Below, one piece after another: positions 1 to 13,015 of a stretch of DNA of 64,000 nucleotides. Within the stretch, counting starts at the first letter, position 1, and the number at the start of each line of letters is the position of its first letter. The notes under the pieces were generated by a model. That model was not told the origin of the DNA, searched no databases, and worked only from the letters and a program-made list of their open reading frames with translations. Both the position numbers and the translations under genes were made by a program. The DNA is from Pseudovirgaria hyperparasitica (Eukaryota; Ascomycota; Dothideomycetes; Acrospermales; Acrospermaceae): assembly GCF_010093815.1 (NCBI RefSeq), contig NW_022985553.1, forward strand, positions 3,511-67,510. Reading direction: 5' to 3'.

Positions 1-1694
1 GTATAACGACCGAACTAGACACCTACTTAACTACTATAATACCTCTAAAACCTATAGAATAATATCCCTACGCTATAGAAAAATATTCGTATATTCTAGT
101 TTCGCGAAGTACTACTTCCGTTAATCTATAAAAGACTAGAAATAGTATTATTAAGTTTTAACTATCTATATAAATTAGAGGAGAAAGCTAATAAACACTA
201 CCGCATCCTTAAGGAACACGGCTCTCTAGGTAAAACCGACGAACCCTATACGGGTTAGAAACGAGGTCGATCGAATACGTTCGATTAAGAGTAACCTTAC
301 CGCGATTAGCGCTAGAAGAGTATAAATTAGGGTAGAAACGCGTTAAGAGGATACTAAAATAATTAAGGCGGTGCTTCTTAACACGGAAAAGGATAAGGTA
401 TAGGCTTAAATATAACGCCTATCGTAAAATAGTAGGATTATAGCGCACTTCGTTACTATAAGTATAGAGAAATAGAATATATTTCGCCTAACTATAAGAA
501 TCTAAAAAAAGAATAGGCTAGTACACGAGACCTAACCGCGTTCTTAGCTAAATTATATATACTTAGGAGGAGCCGTAGCGCCTTCCGGCGAGTAAAGATC
601 TAATATTACTAAAAGTATCGTTATCTATAGTAAATGGTAATAAAACTATATAGGCCCTCGTGGACACTAGTATAGAAGATAACTATATTTCGTTAATTCT
701 CGTAAAGGAGTATAGATTATCGTACGATCTTAGTAAAGTTGGCCGAACTATCGTAGTTAATAGATATAAAGTTAGAACTTTAGATAAAGCTATAACGAAT
801 TACGAAGTTCATGACTCGAAGATAATAAAATAGTAGATATCTAATAAATTCATCGTGGCTAATATTAGCTAATAGAATATAATTCTAGGAATACCTTAGC
901 TTAGACGCCTAAACCCTATCCTCGATTTTTAGAAGGAGATATTAACGTTCTAACGACACCGTGGTAAATTATACTAGTAAGTTGTAACTATTAGTAAGGA
1001 GGCATAGAACCTCGCTATGCGGACCTAATCGTCGCTAATCTATCTTACGTCCTTATTAATCGTCGATAAAGACGAGGACGATAGTAATAATCGGGGCAAA
1101 GACACGCTACCTAACGTATATTCGTAGTATACGGATATGTTTTCGGTAGGAGATACGTTACTTCTCTCTAATCACGGGCCGTATAAGCTAAAGATTAAGC
1201 TCGAAGAGGGAGTAGACGTCCCTTATAGCCTACTTTACCTACTTTCGAGACTAGAACTCGAAGTTCTTTATAAATATATTAAAGAATACCTTAAAAGAGA
1301 CTAGATACGTTATAGTATATTATCGGCCGGCGTACCTATTCTCTTCGTGAAGAAGAAAGATAGAAGTTTATATCTATACGTCGACTATTAGATACTAAAT
1401 GCGGTAACTAAGAAGAATCATTACCTATTACCGCTAGTTAGTAAATCTTTAGACTAATTAACGAAGGTAAAGTACTTTACGAAGCTAGATTTACAAGATA
1501 TATATTACCGGCTTCGAATTCATCACGGAGATGAGTAGAAAACCGCATTTCGGACTAGATATAGTTATTTTAAGTATACTATTATGCCATTTAGGCTAAC
1601 AAATACGCTAGGAGTATTTTAAGGATACATTAATACTACACTCGTAGGATTACTTAACGTGATTTACGTAGTTTATCTCGATAATATACTAATT

Positions 1695-1703
1695 TACTCC
1701 GAT
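1695..1703. repeat. Left target-site duplication of the LINE
   Basis: The 9-mer TACTCCGAT is found here and again at 6987-6995. Removing one copy with the DNA between them makes the Gypsy reverse transcriptase frame run on from the LIYSD part into the next residues, so this is the duplicated target of the LINE insertion. Confidence 0.9.
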
Positions 1704-1942
1704 AATAATAATAATAATAATATTGTATAACTAGGTAGAGTAGTACTCTACAGGCCTATGCCTCCTCTAGTCTAAGCCACTATGTAAGAAGAAACCCCAT
1801 AGGGAAAAACTTCCTTGTATCTATAACTACATCTCGTTAAACCTCTATTTCGTCTTAAGTATATAGCTATAGGGTACGCCTATTAGCCTATAGCCTATAT
1901 TACTATTATTTTACCCTTAGGTAGCACGTGTAGGTGCGGAGG

Positions 1943-1973
1943 TTATTAGTTAAGGGCTGCCCTTAACTAATAA
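1943..1973. repeat. Perfect hairpin near the 3' end of the LINE
   Basis: Arms of 15 bases (ttattagttaagggc and its exact reverse complement) surround a single T. It begins 239 bases inside the low-coordinate end of the LINE. A near-identical palindrome lies at 6720-6750, close to the other end. It may be an RNA structure in the element's untranslated ends; the function is inference. Confidence 0.8.
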
Positions 1974-4900
1974 TCGGGGTTCTCCCAGGGTTCTTCCGGT
2001 ATATATCGGGTTACTACCGGCGTATACCGGGTCTCTTCTAGTATATATTTCCGGGTCTACTAGTACTAGAGGAGTAGTAGATATATAAGTATCTATCGGG
2101 AGACATTCTTAGAGTACTTATTAAGCTATTATACGATATCTAAAGTCTTCGTAACGTGGATAAGCTATTACCGTTATATATAGAGGTTAGGGTATATAGC
2201 TAGATAGTAGCATATTATACCTCTCCGGCCGCACGTCTTATACTATAGGGAGGTGTCGGGAACGCCTCTCTTATAGATATAGTATAGGAGTCCTATAGCG
2301 CCCGTTCGGGCTTGGATAAGTATAGATGCTTAGGCTTTCGTTAGCCCTTTATATATCTATTTACTCGGTTCCTTCTATAGCCCTCGAATCCACTCTAGGT
2401 ATCTATCCTACTAGGAGGTCTAGTAGGTATAGAGTGCCTCTTTCTACTTATCTTAAGTCCACGACCGTATGTTTTTTATAAGTTCTTAAAGGCTCTACCG
2501 GTCTAGAAGAGCGTCCGGGTTGTCTCGGACTTCTTATACTACTTAGCTAGAGTCGGCTTCTATTAAGCACCTATACCGTATTTAATTCCGGCCTATATAT
2601 AGGAGTGCGCGGTAATATATACTAATTCGTACACGTAGCGCGGCGAAAGTATATTCTACGTTTCCTATACGTTCCTATGCTTATTATTTAGTGAAGTATA
2701 CTACCCTCTATATCTAGTAGAAGTTATATATACTTATAACGTCTATCTCGCGTCGTAGTAGTACCGTGTTAGTAGCTTTATATACGCCTAATATAAGACG
2801 GAGTATACGGTTCTATATGGATTCGAGCTTCATTCGCCTAGTCTATATAAGGGCCGTATACTAGTACTCGTGTCCGTACGTGAAGGCGGGTCGTGCTATA
2901 GATATATATAGCTAGCGTGCCTTATCCCGGGCGGTTCCCTATATAGAGGCTGTAATCCGTTGTATGGCGGCTTCTATCTAGAGGGCTCTAGAGACGGTAT
3001 ATACTACTTATAGTCCCTATTTAAGCTTACTATCTAGTATAACTCCGAGCGCGCGTATGCTTTATACTAGTAGTTCGTTAAATGCGTCGATTCGGGGGCG
3101 TTATTCGCCTTCCCTAGTTACCTATTTCCCTTAACGATTAATGAAGTGTATAAGCTAGTATTTCTCTAGGGCGAACTTTACTCCGTGGCGTTTTACCTAC
3201 TAGAGGTACCTCTTATGGTCCTGTTCTAGTCGTCTACACGTTCGGTTAGTATTATTATTAATAGCTAGAAGGTATATATTATTAGCGTATCCGACTACCT
3301 CTATATACTTTATTCCTTAAAGAAGGTCTACCGTAAAGAAGAGAAATAGGATTAGAGAGATAGTGCTCCCTTATAGGATGCCGTATACCGTCTCTTTATA
3401 TTCGCTCTAGTACCTAGGGATATATATCTAAGTTGTTCTTCCTATAAGGAATAACTATATAAAGCGTGTAATCCATTCTAGTATTCGTCTTATCCGGAGG
3501 TTATAAATAAGTCTTATATAGTTTACCTTGTTAAACGCTCCGGCTATATCGAGGGAGAGGAGCGATACTACCCGTCCCTATTTCTATACGGCCTAGACGA
3601 CTTCGATAATATATTAGATAGCTATTATTAGAGAGCTATCTATCTTTGCCTTCTAGTTCGGAGGGAGGAGATTATATTTCTATACCATAGTACTTATCTT
3701 CTTCGCTATCGTAGCCTCTAGTATCTTACCTAGGTAGAAGAGAAGGGCGATTAGTCTCTATCCCTTTAGGGAGTTAGGGCTCTTTCCTAGTTTCGGGAGT
3801 ATAATAGTATAGGCGACTCGGAAGCTCTAGGGGTGGTACCCCTACGTGACGTATACTTAGAATATACGAGTAATAAGCGGTAGGGTCGCTTTTATAGTAC
3901 TTTTTAGGTATTAATTTAGAATTCCATCTGGTCTAGGTGCTTTATCATTTAGGAGTATCTTAATAATATTAAGTATATCCTCCTCCGTAACTTCTTTAGG
4001 GATATCTACCGCGTGTAGATATTCGGCGCCGTGAATATCTAATAGGTCTACTAGTTCTAGGAGAGGGAACATGGCCTCCCGTAGGGCCTTAGTTTTCTTA
4101 AGGCTTATGGAGTATATTCTTCCCTAATGTATTAGGGGAGGTATAAGTAGCGGGGGTGTCGGAGTGTCTACGCCCTTAGCCTATTTCGCTATACGCTATA
4201 GCCCTATTACGTATCGTGTCTATTAACTAGTAATTATACGCTACTATTTACGCCTTTCGTTATAGAGGACTTTATTACGTTATCGTATTGCTTCCTTCTA
4301 TTCTTTCTACGACTCGGGTATTCTCGTATAGTATACGCGTGTATATAGCCTTTAGGTGTCTTATCTACTTTCCCGTACTTAAGGAATCCCCTTTGCTTCC
4401 GGGGGCCGGTATATTTAGTATAGTATATGTTTATTTCTCGCATTCTAATATATTTATAGGAGTGTCTATACGGCCTGGTCTATGGCTAGGTCGTTAGATA
4501 CATCGACTATAGAGGGATCTAGGATCGCCGATTCCAGGTCCTTCAGGTACTTTTCCTAGTCGGTGTCCTTCTATATCTATCGTCCCCGTTATTTATTCGG
4601 GGTATGCATGTTTATTATAGTTTCCATGCATTCGTGGTTAGAATCCGTCTATACCTAGCCTAGGCGGTAGTATTAGATCCGGTAACTAATATACTCCGTA
4701 GCGAAGGTAAGGTTAAGCGTAGACCTATCTTTATTCTATTTATATTTTTTCTATATAACTTATCCCATAGGTGTAAGTAGATATAGGAAGTCGTGGTAGC
4801 GGGTGCGTAGTTCCCTTACTCTAAGTTCTTCCCTAACTACGGCTAGGCCTCTCTACTATTAGTAGTAGAGGTTAAAGTCTCCTAGAAGGATGTGTTACCC

Positions 4901-6719
4901 TAGTTCCGTAGTACCCTCGAGTATCTTATCTAGTATAAGTACACGTTATTAGTTATATATATTATATATATATAGGGGGCCTATATCTATTTATAGGTGT
5001 AGTATTATTCTAAGGTTATCGCGCTCGGTATATAACTATAATAAGAGTAGTATTAACCTATGAATGTGGAAGAGGACTCATCTTTCTAGTCCTAGAGGGT
5101 GTATAGTATAGTATCCGGGGTATATAGTTGGTTTGCTCGTCTAGTAGTATTTATAGGGTTCCTAGATAGTAAGTATTATAGCCCCGGTCTCTTCGAGGAG
5201 CGTCACCTAGTTCTCTCTTTTATATTATATGTTTACCTATATAATTCGGAGTATATTCTAGTCCCTTATTAGGTACTAGAGAGTATATATACCTATATAC
5301 TTATTTCTCGGAGGCGCGACTATCCTCGCGCGGTAGCGGCTTTAACTATACCTTTTAGTTATCCTATCGTCTTCGGGATAGTCTACTATCCCGCCTAACT
5401 ATCTTCCGGAGGGGAGGTTAGGGGTGTTATAAAGGAAGGGCTCGTGGTAGGTGTTATATTCTATAACTATCTCGCGCCTCTCGCTTTTATCATATAAATG
5501 TATTCTATAACCTATTTACGTTTTATACACGTTAACGACTACGATAGGTGTTTCCTATCGTAGTTTAAATACTATACTATGTCCCTATTTCTTAGTCCGT
5601 CTCCTCACGGTTCATGAGAGTACTCCTAGGTAGCGTGGTCCCCACGGTACTATCCGCACTTAGTCTTCTATAAGCACCTTTATATAGTATATCTATACCC
5701 TTAATAGTTAAAGTACTATGTTATTACCTATACTCTATCCTATGGCTCGGCTATAAGGAGCTCTCCTTCTATTAGGAATCCCTTCTATATAATACGTTAT
5801 ATGAGGGCGGGGTCTCGGAGCTCTATATTTATAGTAGAGTGTTTTTTCGCCGTCGTCTTAATCGCCTATGGGTTCTTCTACCACGCTTTCACGATCTTAA
5901 TCCCTAGGTATTTTCGCGTGTTGGATTATTCTATGCGCGTAATATCCTCCGCTCTAATAGCCTGTCCCCGCACGGGTACTACGTGTACTATAATCGGGTA
6001 TATAGCTACCCTAATGGACGCGCTAGGGAAGATACTACCTATCGCGTTCGGATCTCGCGAGATGTTTTACTACGTAGTATTCGTTATAGTAGTAAGTACT
6101 ACCCTATCTAGCGTAACTTTAGTAGCCACGACGCTCGACTATATTCCTTTCTATTTATTAATCTTATTTATAATTTCCTTTGGGGATGCCTATTAGACCT
6201 ACGCTAGTATGTCCTTATCCTAGATTACGATACGTATACTACATGCTCTATCTATGGTTCTAGTGGTCCTTAGTACGGTAGCTCCGGGTGTTACTATAAT
6301 CTAAGCCCACGTGTTAGGGCGCTTACCTTAGGATAGCTCTTCCTAGATTCTCCGTAGGCTAGCTTCTATTCGGTCGAGCCTACTACTAGGTTCCTCTCGT
6401 AGCGACTTTCTTTCTTTCTCTATAATTCCTCTTAGGTTCTAGATAAGGTCCCGGAATATATAAAGGAGGGTCTTCTTTCCCTCCTCGGCGTCCCTCTCTA
6501 TACGTATTACCTAGTATTTAATTTTATCTAGAAGGGTCTCCCCTCTCGGGGTCCCCTTAGTCTAGGTTATCTATGGCGCTTCGTACCCTTAGTTAGTTCC
6601 TATATTTTAGATAGGTGTCTAGCTATCTATATTAATATCGCTATATAGCCGTTTCTACCGTACTAGTGGGGGTATATCCGGCGTATACCGGGGTATTATA
6701 ATGCCTAAGGCCGCCATGG

Positions 6720-6750
6720 TTATTAGTTAAGGGTAGCCCTTAACTAATAA
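6720..6750. repeat. Matching hairpin near the 5' end of the LINE
   Basis: Arms of 14 bases (ttattagttaaggg and reverse complement) around TAG. It is the same palindrome as at 1943-1973, differing only in the centre, and ends 236 bases inside the high-coordinate end of the LINE. Confidence 0.8.
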
Positions 6751-6986
6751 AAGGGGGTTAGCGTGTCGGCGTTTATTAGATATAGTCTATGCTCGTGTTA
6801 TCGAAGAGTCTTTAAGCGTATATATATAGTATCTCTACACGTTAGTATCGTCGCGTATTATACGCTATACGTACGTACATATGTCGGAGGTTATTATACT
6901 CGGTATACTCTATCGTTTAATGTATGTAAATCGCTATTTTGCCCCGAATTAACTAGTTTAGTCCGTTAGGGTGTGAGAAGTTTTTC

Positions 6987-6995
6987 TACTCCGAT
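6987..6995. repeat. Right target-site duplication of the LINE
   Basis: Second exact copy of TACTCCGAT, matching 1695-1703. The base before it is C here and T in the left copy, so the original duplication may have been slightly longer and then altered by RIP. Confidence 0.9.
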
Positions 6996-9660
6996 AGTAT
7001 ATAGAATTATAAAGAACACGTGAAATCGGTGCTAAATCGTCTAAGGTAGTATAAACTCTACGTAAAATTATCTAAATGCGAGTTTCACTAATAAGAAGTT
7101 AGGTTTCTTGGCTTTATTATAACACATAGCGGCCTAAAAATAGAGCCGGAGCGTGTAAAGACTATTATGGAATAGCTAGAACCTACTACTATACGTTAAA
7201 TTAGAACATTCATAGGTTTCGTAAACTATTATCGTAAATTCATTATAGGCTTCTTACGAATTACGGCGCCGCTTAATAAACTCATAGAGAATGGCGGTAA
7301 AATCCCTATAGGTAGGCGAGTATAGCGTAAAGCTAAGTCGGTCGAGATATAGTTAACGCCGGAAGCGCGAGATACGTTCCGATCGTTAAAGAATTACTTT
7401 ATAACTACGCCGATTCTTAGGCATTTTAATTCTAAGAAGTATATTTAGGTCGAAACTAACGCGTTAGAATTCGTAATTACTAGAATCATTAGTTAACCGC
7501 ATAAAGATGCGAAAGACAAGGTATAATAGTACCCGGTCGCCTTCTTTTCCCGTAAAATGGCGGATATAGAGACGCGTTATAATACGCACGACTAGGAACT
7601 ACTTATAATTATCGAGAGTTTTAAGTAATAGCGATATTATTTAGAAGGCTCCGTATATTAGATCGAATTATTATTAGATTACGTAAATCTACGTTACTTT
7701 ATGTTAACCAAGGTCCTTAATCGCCGATAAGTACGTTAGGCTAAGTAGATATTAATATTTAACTTTAAAATCTTATATAAAGCTAGAAGAGAGAATAAAG
7801 CTAATCCTCTATCGCGGCGTAAAGATTATAAGAAATCATCATAGAATAACATAGATAGTCAGTATAAGTTAGACTATACTATACTTTAGATACTATAAGA
7901 CTAGTTATCTAATAGAATACTAGAAGCTAGGATACTTTCGGCGATTCTCCGCGGGAATTAGAGCGGGTATTAAGTAATCTAAATAAACATCTAAGAAACT
8001 AAGAAAACCCTTAAAGACTTAATTAAATCTACCTAGAATTCCGATATATTAGTAAAGAAAGTCATAAGTATAAAAGGAAGCGCTATAGATCTACTATAGT
8101 TATTAAGGTAGGAATCATAATTAGACGCGATCTACTTCTAAGGCCGACTCTACGTGCTAGAAGGCGGCTTATAAATTAATATTTTAAGGAAATAGCACGA
8201 TTACGCGTTAGTAGGGCACTTTAGCGTTATAAGGACGGTCGATTTAATCCGAAGGACGTACGACTAGCCGGGTCTTTATAAATATATAAAAGACTACGTA
8301 AAAACGTGTAATGTTTACCAGCATACGAAAGTACATAGACACTTACTATATAGCGAATTAAGGCCATTACCTATGCTAAAGGAGGCATAGAAGGAATTAT
8401 CGATGGATTTTATCACAGATCTACCCCTAAGTAAGTATTCTAGGCACATTTATAATAGTTTACTTATAGTTCTAGATAGATTTATAAAGATATTATACTA
8501 TATCCCTATAAGGGAGACAATCTAAGTACCGGATCTTATAGATATACTACTCCGTGACGTAGTCCGGCTCTATAGTATACCGAACGGTATAGTTTTAGAT
8601 AGAGGTCCGTAGATAACGTCTAAATTTTAGAAGGATTTCTACTATATACTAGAAATTAAGCGGAAACTTAGTACTACGTTCTATCTATAAATAGATAGAT
8701 AGACGGAGCGGTAGAATTAGATAGTCGAGGCGTATTTACGTGTATATTATAACTATAAGTAGGATAACTAGATAAGGTTAGTCTATATCGCGGAATTCGC
8801 GTATAATAATAGCCGACATGTATTAACCTATATAAGTCCGTTCGAAGTAAACTTCGGTCGGAACTATAATACGTAGTTCTTAGGGACTTAGTTTAAAGTA
8901 GAACGACCTAACGTTAAAGTAATAGAAATTACTATAGAACTATTCTAAATATAAAGAAGCGTTATAAAGTTACTATAAGATACTACGAATTATAGTAAAT
9001 CGCACTATAATAAGGGTAGAAAACCTATAATCTTTAATATTAGGGATAAAGTTTTACTAAATAGTAAGAATATTCGTAGTATTAGGCTAAAGAAGAAGCT
9101 TAACTATACGATAATAGATCTATATAAGATTACTCGTATAATTAATGACCAGGCGTACGAGTTATAACTCCCTTCTACGTTAAAGATATATAATATATTC
9201 CATATTATACTTCTCGAGCCATTTCATGCCTTATTATTACCGGATCGTTCTAAATAGATACTATATAAAGTAGTTACGTAAGAAGGTATAGATATCTACG
9301 AAGTTAAGTAGATACTTAGCTAGTAACGCGCCGAAGATAGCACGTAGCTATATAAAATTTATTAGAAAGGATATAATTCTAACAAAGATACTTAGGAACC
9401 TATAATAAATATTAGTAAAGCAGCGATATTAGTATATAAGTAGCGATTAGTAAAGGAAGCCGCAGAATCGTAGAGAATTATACTAAAGTACGGCGATTCG
9501 ACGTTTTTTAGTATAGTTCGGCGCCGAGGACGGCTGTCTAAAAGGAAGAAGGTAAAAGAGATATAGATCTTTAAAACATTCTAAGGAATTAAGGAACTTC
9601 CTTAGAAAGTTCGAACTTAGAACTTTAAAAAATTTAACTAAAAAAGAGACTTAGAAAAAT

Positions 9661-11129
9661 AATTTACTAAGAAAAATGGATATCGAAAATCGGTGCCGAT
9701 CGGTATAGATCGGTATAGATTACTAAAGAGATTAAAGAAGTTATTATTAAAGAAAGATAAAATTAAGAAAGCTAGAAGAAAATATAAAGATCTATATAGA
9801 TCTATATAAACTCGCACTAATCTATCTAGAAGAAGTAAGATCGCTTTAAAATTAAAATCGAAAAACTAAAAACGCTAGATAAAAGAGATATATTAGTACC
9901 GATCGGTGTAGATCTAAACCGATTAAGTCGGAGTAGGAGTAGAAGTACTAATTACCGCGATAGTTATATCTAATTCCTTCCGCTAGTTCTTATTTAGTAT
10001 AGTATAGAGCTTTATAATATAAGTCTCTAGCCTTTCGTTCCGACGCTATAAATTCTATATAGCGCGCCTTATAGCTATAAACTCCTCTATAGAAATCTAT
10101 AGAGCGGCGGGACCTAGGACGGAGAGGGACGGACCGGCGTGGGCACGCTAAGAATTATATAAATTAGCGAAAAGATTTAACGATTGGTATAGAACCATAT
10201 ACCTTTAGTATAGAAACTTCTAGATTAGAGCTATCTTCCCTAAATTTACGGCTCTTTAGCACGCGCGAGGAAGGAACCTTAGCCTTTTTACTAGAACCTT
10301 TTCTAGGAATTCTAATATTACTAGTATATAGAAAGAAGTCCGAAGTAGTAGAGATTTTAGCACTATTATAGAGATTAATATATATTAGTAAGAATCTATA
10401 ACGATTTAAGAAAAACAATATTACCTAGTAATCGCGGTAATAATAGCTATAGTAGATTCTAATAAATCCTTACGGATCTTATTAGAATCGTACTTCTAGG
10501 CGTAACTCTTACCTTAGGTATATAGCTCGTAGAAAGCCTTCTCTAAGGCGTTACGATCGGTAGTACCACGCTCCTTATTAGTAGAGGTTACTAGAGGCCT
10601 AGTAGTAATCTATACTAATATAAGTAAATCTACGTAAAGTTCTTCGAACTTAATTAAATACCTATAAGTAATAACGCTTCTTAGTTATATAAGTACCGTA
10701 TATTATAGATTTAGCACCGCCGTGAGTAACGTATAACGGAAAGCGATAACCATAATAATATATAGCTAGATTATTAGAGCCCGGCCTAGGTCGGGGTAGA
10801 TTAATGGCTTTCGATATATCGGTAATGTATATAAGATAGAGATTATTCGAAGGCGTCTATTTCCGTGCCGATTACTTTAGAGTATCGAGATTTCGGGAAA
10901 CTATATTATAATTATTATTAATTTATGCGGATTATTACGAATTATATTATTACTAGCTAAGAATGGCACGAAAATTAGTAAATTACGTAAATCGTACTAA
11001 ATTATAGTAAATCTATATAAATCTATGTCTATAAGGATCGGGTAATATACCTAATAATCTAAAAAACTCTATAAAGAGTTAAGAAGTTTTTTAAAGAAAG
11101 GAATATTTCTAAGAAAAGATTTTAATATA
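9661..11129. other. Unassigned RIP-mutated repeat DNA
   Basis: Past the Gypsy chromodomain the DNA becomes purine-rich (9,660-9,880) with short GATCGGT-type repeats. Between about 10,160 and 10,760 the - strand is weakly coding-like in more than one frame. It looks like the remains of another element inserted or abutting here, but I cannot assign a family. An inverted repeat around GAAATC lies near 10,083-10,102. Confidence 0.4.
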
Positions 11130-11619
11130 GGTAGCACCCGGGCTTACCTAATTACATTACGTGATACGCTAGGCCTAATTAGGTAATCTCACCTATATAA
11201 GAAATTAAGATGGATAAAATCTAGTTTATTAGGAAAACGCTTATGTAAATCTTAGATCGGCGAATATTAGTAAGTATCTAAGACGAAGTGTAGAGAACGA
11301 CTAAGGTCTTACGAGACTTAGGATAGGGATATAGAGATAGGTAATAATCTAGGTTACTAAGGGTAGCTTCCTAGAGGGAAGGGATAATTATTAGGACTTA
11401 GCCTTAGGTAGGACCCGACCTATATATACCTTAGCTAATAGAGTTAGGAGGTAACGTGAAGGGCGGTAAATAGTTACATACTAGATAGATTAGCGTCCCT
11501 TTATATATATACTCTCGGATTCCTACCGAAAGGGTTCGGTAGTAATTCGTTCTATGATAGAATACACCCCATTGTTCTATCTAACTATACTACTATTCAA
11601 TAACCCTATTCTTACAATA
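11130..11619 (+). repeat. Possible LTR of a Gypsy-type fossil
   Basis: The stretch starts with a GTAGCACCCGGG-like sequence, has a TATATAAG box about 70 bases in, and ends in a CAATAACCCTATTCTTACA-like terminus, a layout typical of fungal Gypsy LTRs. No second copy is visible in the window, so it could be a solo LTR, the 3' LTR of the Gypsy fossil or the LTR of another copy. Boundaries are approximate. Confidence 0.4.
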
Positions 11620-12990
11620 CGTATCCTTAGGGTGTTTAATTTAATATACCATCTAACGTTCAGATGGCGTTAGGTCTAGATAGTTCTATGCGAACCTAAT
11701 CTTATTACTATCGTTCGTGAATAGGTGGAAGAATCGGCTATACTAGTAAGCCTATTTATAAAAGCTCCTTCTAGTTTTACCGTCGAAGTAAGGTAGTTTC
11801 TTAGGCTAAGGTAACTAGGATAGTAATAGACTTAGTTAGACTATTTCGGCTTAAGTTAGTCTATATTAGTATAGGTTAGTTACTACTAGTACTAAAGCGC
11901 GTAGTACGGCTTTAAGTCTAGTAGTTCGTTCTTACGCTTTATTAAGTTCGCGAAGTTACTACTCGAGCTAAGCCTAACGCTATCTCTCCGTATATAGCTT
12001 AGTATATATATTATTATAAGGCGTGGTTAACGTTAGTCGGTTCTAATAAATTAATTCGTTAACGTTAATAGGGTCTAGTCTTATAGTAAGGATAGGTCTA
12101 GTATAGTATAAACTAGACCGCGATAGAGTATAATAGACTCCTTCCTTATTATCTAGGTAATCTTCTATGGTTATACGGAATACCGTACTAGTTATTAGTA
12201 CGATAGCCTATAGAGTATACTTATTAGTAGAGGTGGTTATAGGGAGACTATTCTCTTCGTTTAGATTTAGAGAGAGTCTCTTATATAAGGTAGTACCACG
12301 GGTATTATAGCGCGTAGTAGAAGCTATCTCTATAAGCTACCATCGTGCTATATAGAGAGGAATTAAAATATAAAGAGTAAAGACGTAGGATAGTAGTCTA
12401 ATAGTTCATAGAGAGATATAGAAATGTATTTATAGAGTAATCTTACTCTTATATAAGGTTAATTCCTAACGAGTAGGAATCGGTTTATACGGTCCACTTA
12501 TATAGTGACCTCGCTTAACTTAGCTAACTTAATCTAGCTCTAGCTACTACGTGGCTACATGGATTAGAATGGTCTATATAGATCTATTATAGTTCCTATT
12601 CTAACATATATCTCTAAATCCTTCTATAATCTATTAGACTACTATTCTATATCTATAATCTTTATACTAGAGTTCTAGTATAATATACTATAGTATACTT
12701 TAATAAGCTTTATAAGAGAATACTCTCTTAAAAATATTATTATTATTTCTTATTTTTAAGAACTTCTCTAGATATAGCTAGATCTAGATTCTAGTCTACT
12801 ATATAGATATATCTATCTATAGAATTACTTTCTTACTAATATAGCTTATTATAGTAGATCTTATAGAATAGAAGATACTAAGAGTAAGGTTTAGAAGTAG
12901 TATAGATAATATTAGAAGTAGCGGGACCTTAATAGAGGGTCTAGAATACCTAGATACTATAGAATAGAAGAGGTTTCTCTAATATACCTT
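11620..12990. other. AT-rich, RIP-scarred non-coding DNA
   Basis: No protein family is readable on either strand. The last 400 bases (12,590-12,990) are extremely AT-rich with short palindromic TATA/CTAG strings. The 3' untranslated region of the adjacent transporter gene must fall in this DNA. Confidence 0.6.
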
Positions 12991-13015
12991 TCTAACTAGC
13001 TATTTAACCATGCTA

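Larger units (their letters stand above)
1704..6986 (-). mobile_element. Non-LTR retrotransposon (LINE), RIP-inactivated, inserted in the Gypsy fossil
   Basis: On the - strand the endonuclease motif GDFN is readable near 4,865-4,885, a reverse transcriptase motif close to KAPGPDGI near 3,910-3,985, and the catalytic box as GYANNIYLLA near 3,265-3,298, where the family has YADD. The order (endonuclease upstream of reverse transcriptase) fits a Tad/I-like LINE with an EN-RT second ORF; the first ORF probably lies around 5,400-6,700 but I could not identify it. The end at 1704 carries a trinucleotide run (AAT units on the + strand), as expected for a LINE 3' tail. Length (5.3 kb) and the flanking 9-bp duplication suggest a full-length insertion. 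Frames are riddled with stops in the RIP context, and the YADD aspartates read as asparagines. Confidence 0.88.
1..9660 (+). mobile_element. Gypsy (chromovirus) LTR-retrotransposon fossil, interrupted by a LINE
   Basis: Parts can be followed in the usual Ty3/Gypsy order on the + strand: an aspartic protease region near 650-700, reverse transcriptase from about 1,330 to 1,700 and resuming at 6,996, RNase H near 7,430-7,700, integrase from about 8,200 to 8,900, and a chromodomain-like region near 9,240-9,440. The chromodomain places it in the chromovirus clade. The 5' end and any 5' LTR lie beyond the left edge, and the 3' limit is approximate. It is thoroughly broken, with dozens of RIP-type breaks. 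The LINE landed inside its reverse transcriptase, so it is older than that insertion. A fossil, not an active element. Confidence 0.85.
1..12990. repeat. RIP-mutated AT-rich repeat block
   Basis: The whole stretch has the dinucleotide bias left by repeat-induced point mutation, in which CpA is turned into TpA on both strands. In the first 120 bases I count one CA, no TG and over twenty TA. Reading frames are closed everywhere, yet retroelement protein motifs remain recognisable on both strands. The bias ends abruptly just before 13,016, where an intact gene begins. RIP is an established pre-meiotic defence of Pezizomycotina, so this block implies a sexual cycle, at least in the past. The left end is open, so the true size is unknown. 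Confidence 0.93.

Noticed and set aside
4234-4497. Short open frames on both strands in the LINE
   Set aside because: Overlap the LINE and have no family; AT-rich noise.
5801-6196. 131-codon open + strand frame inside the repeat block
   Set aside because: It lies antisense to the LINE and is a by-product of RIP, which removes stops on one strand while making them on the other; composition is hydrophobic noise.
10164-10418. 84-codon - strand frame in the repeat block
   Set aside because: No start context or family; kept only as evidence of an unassigned decayed repeat.
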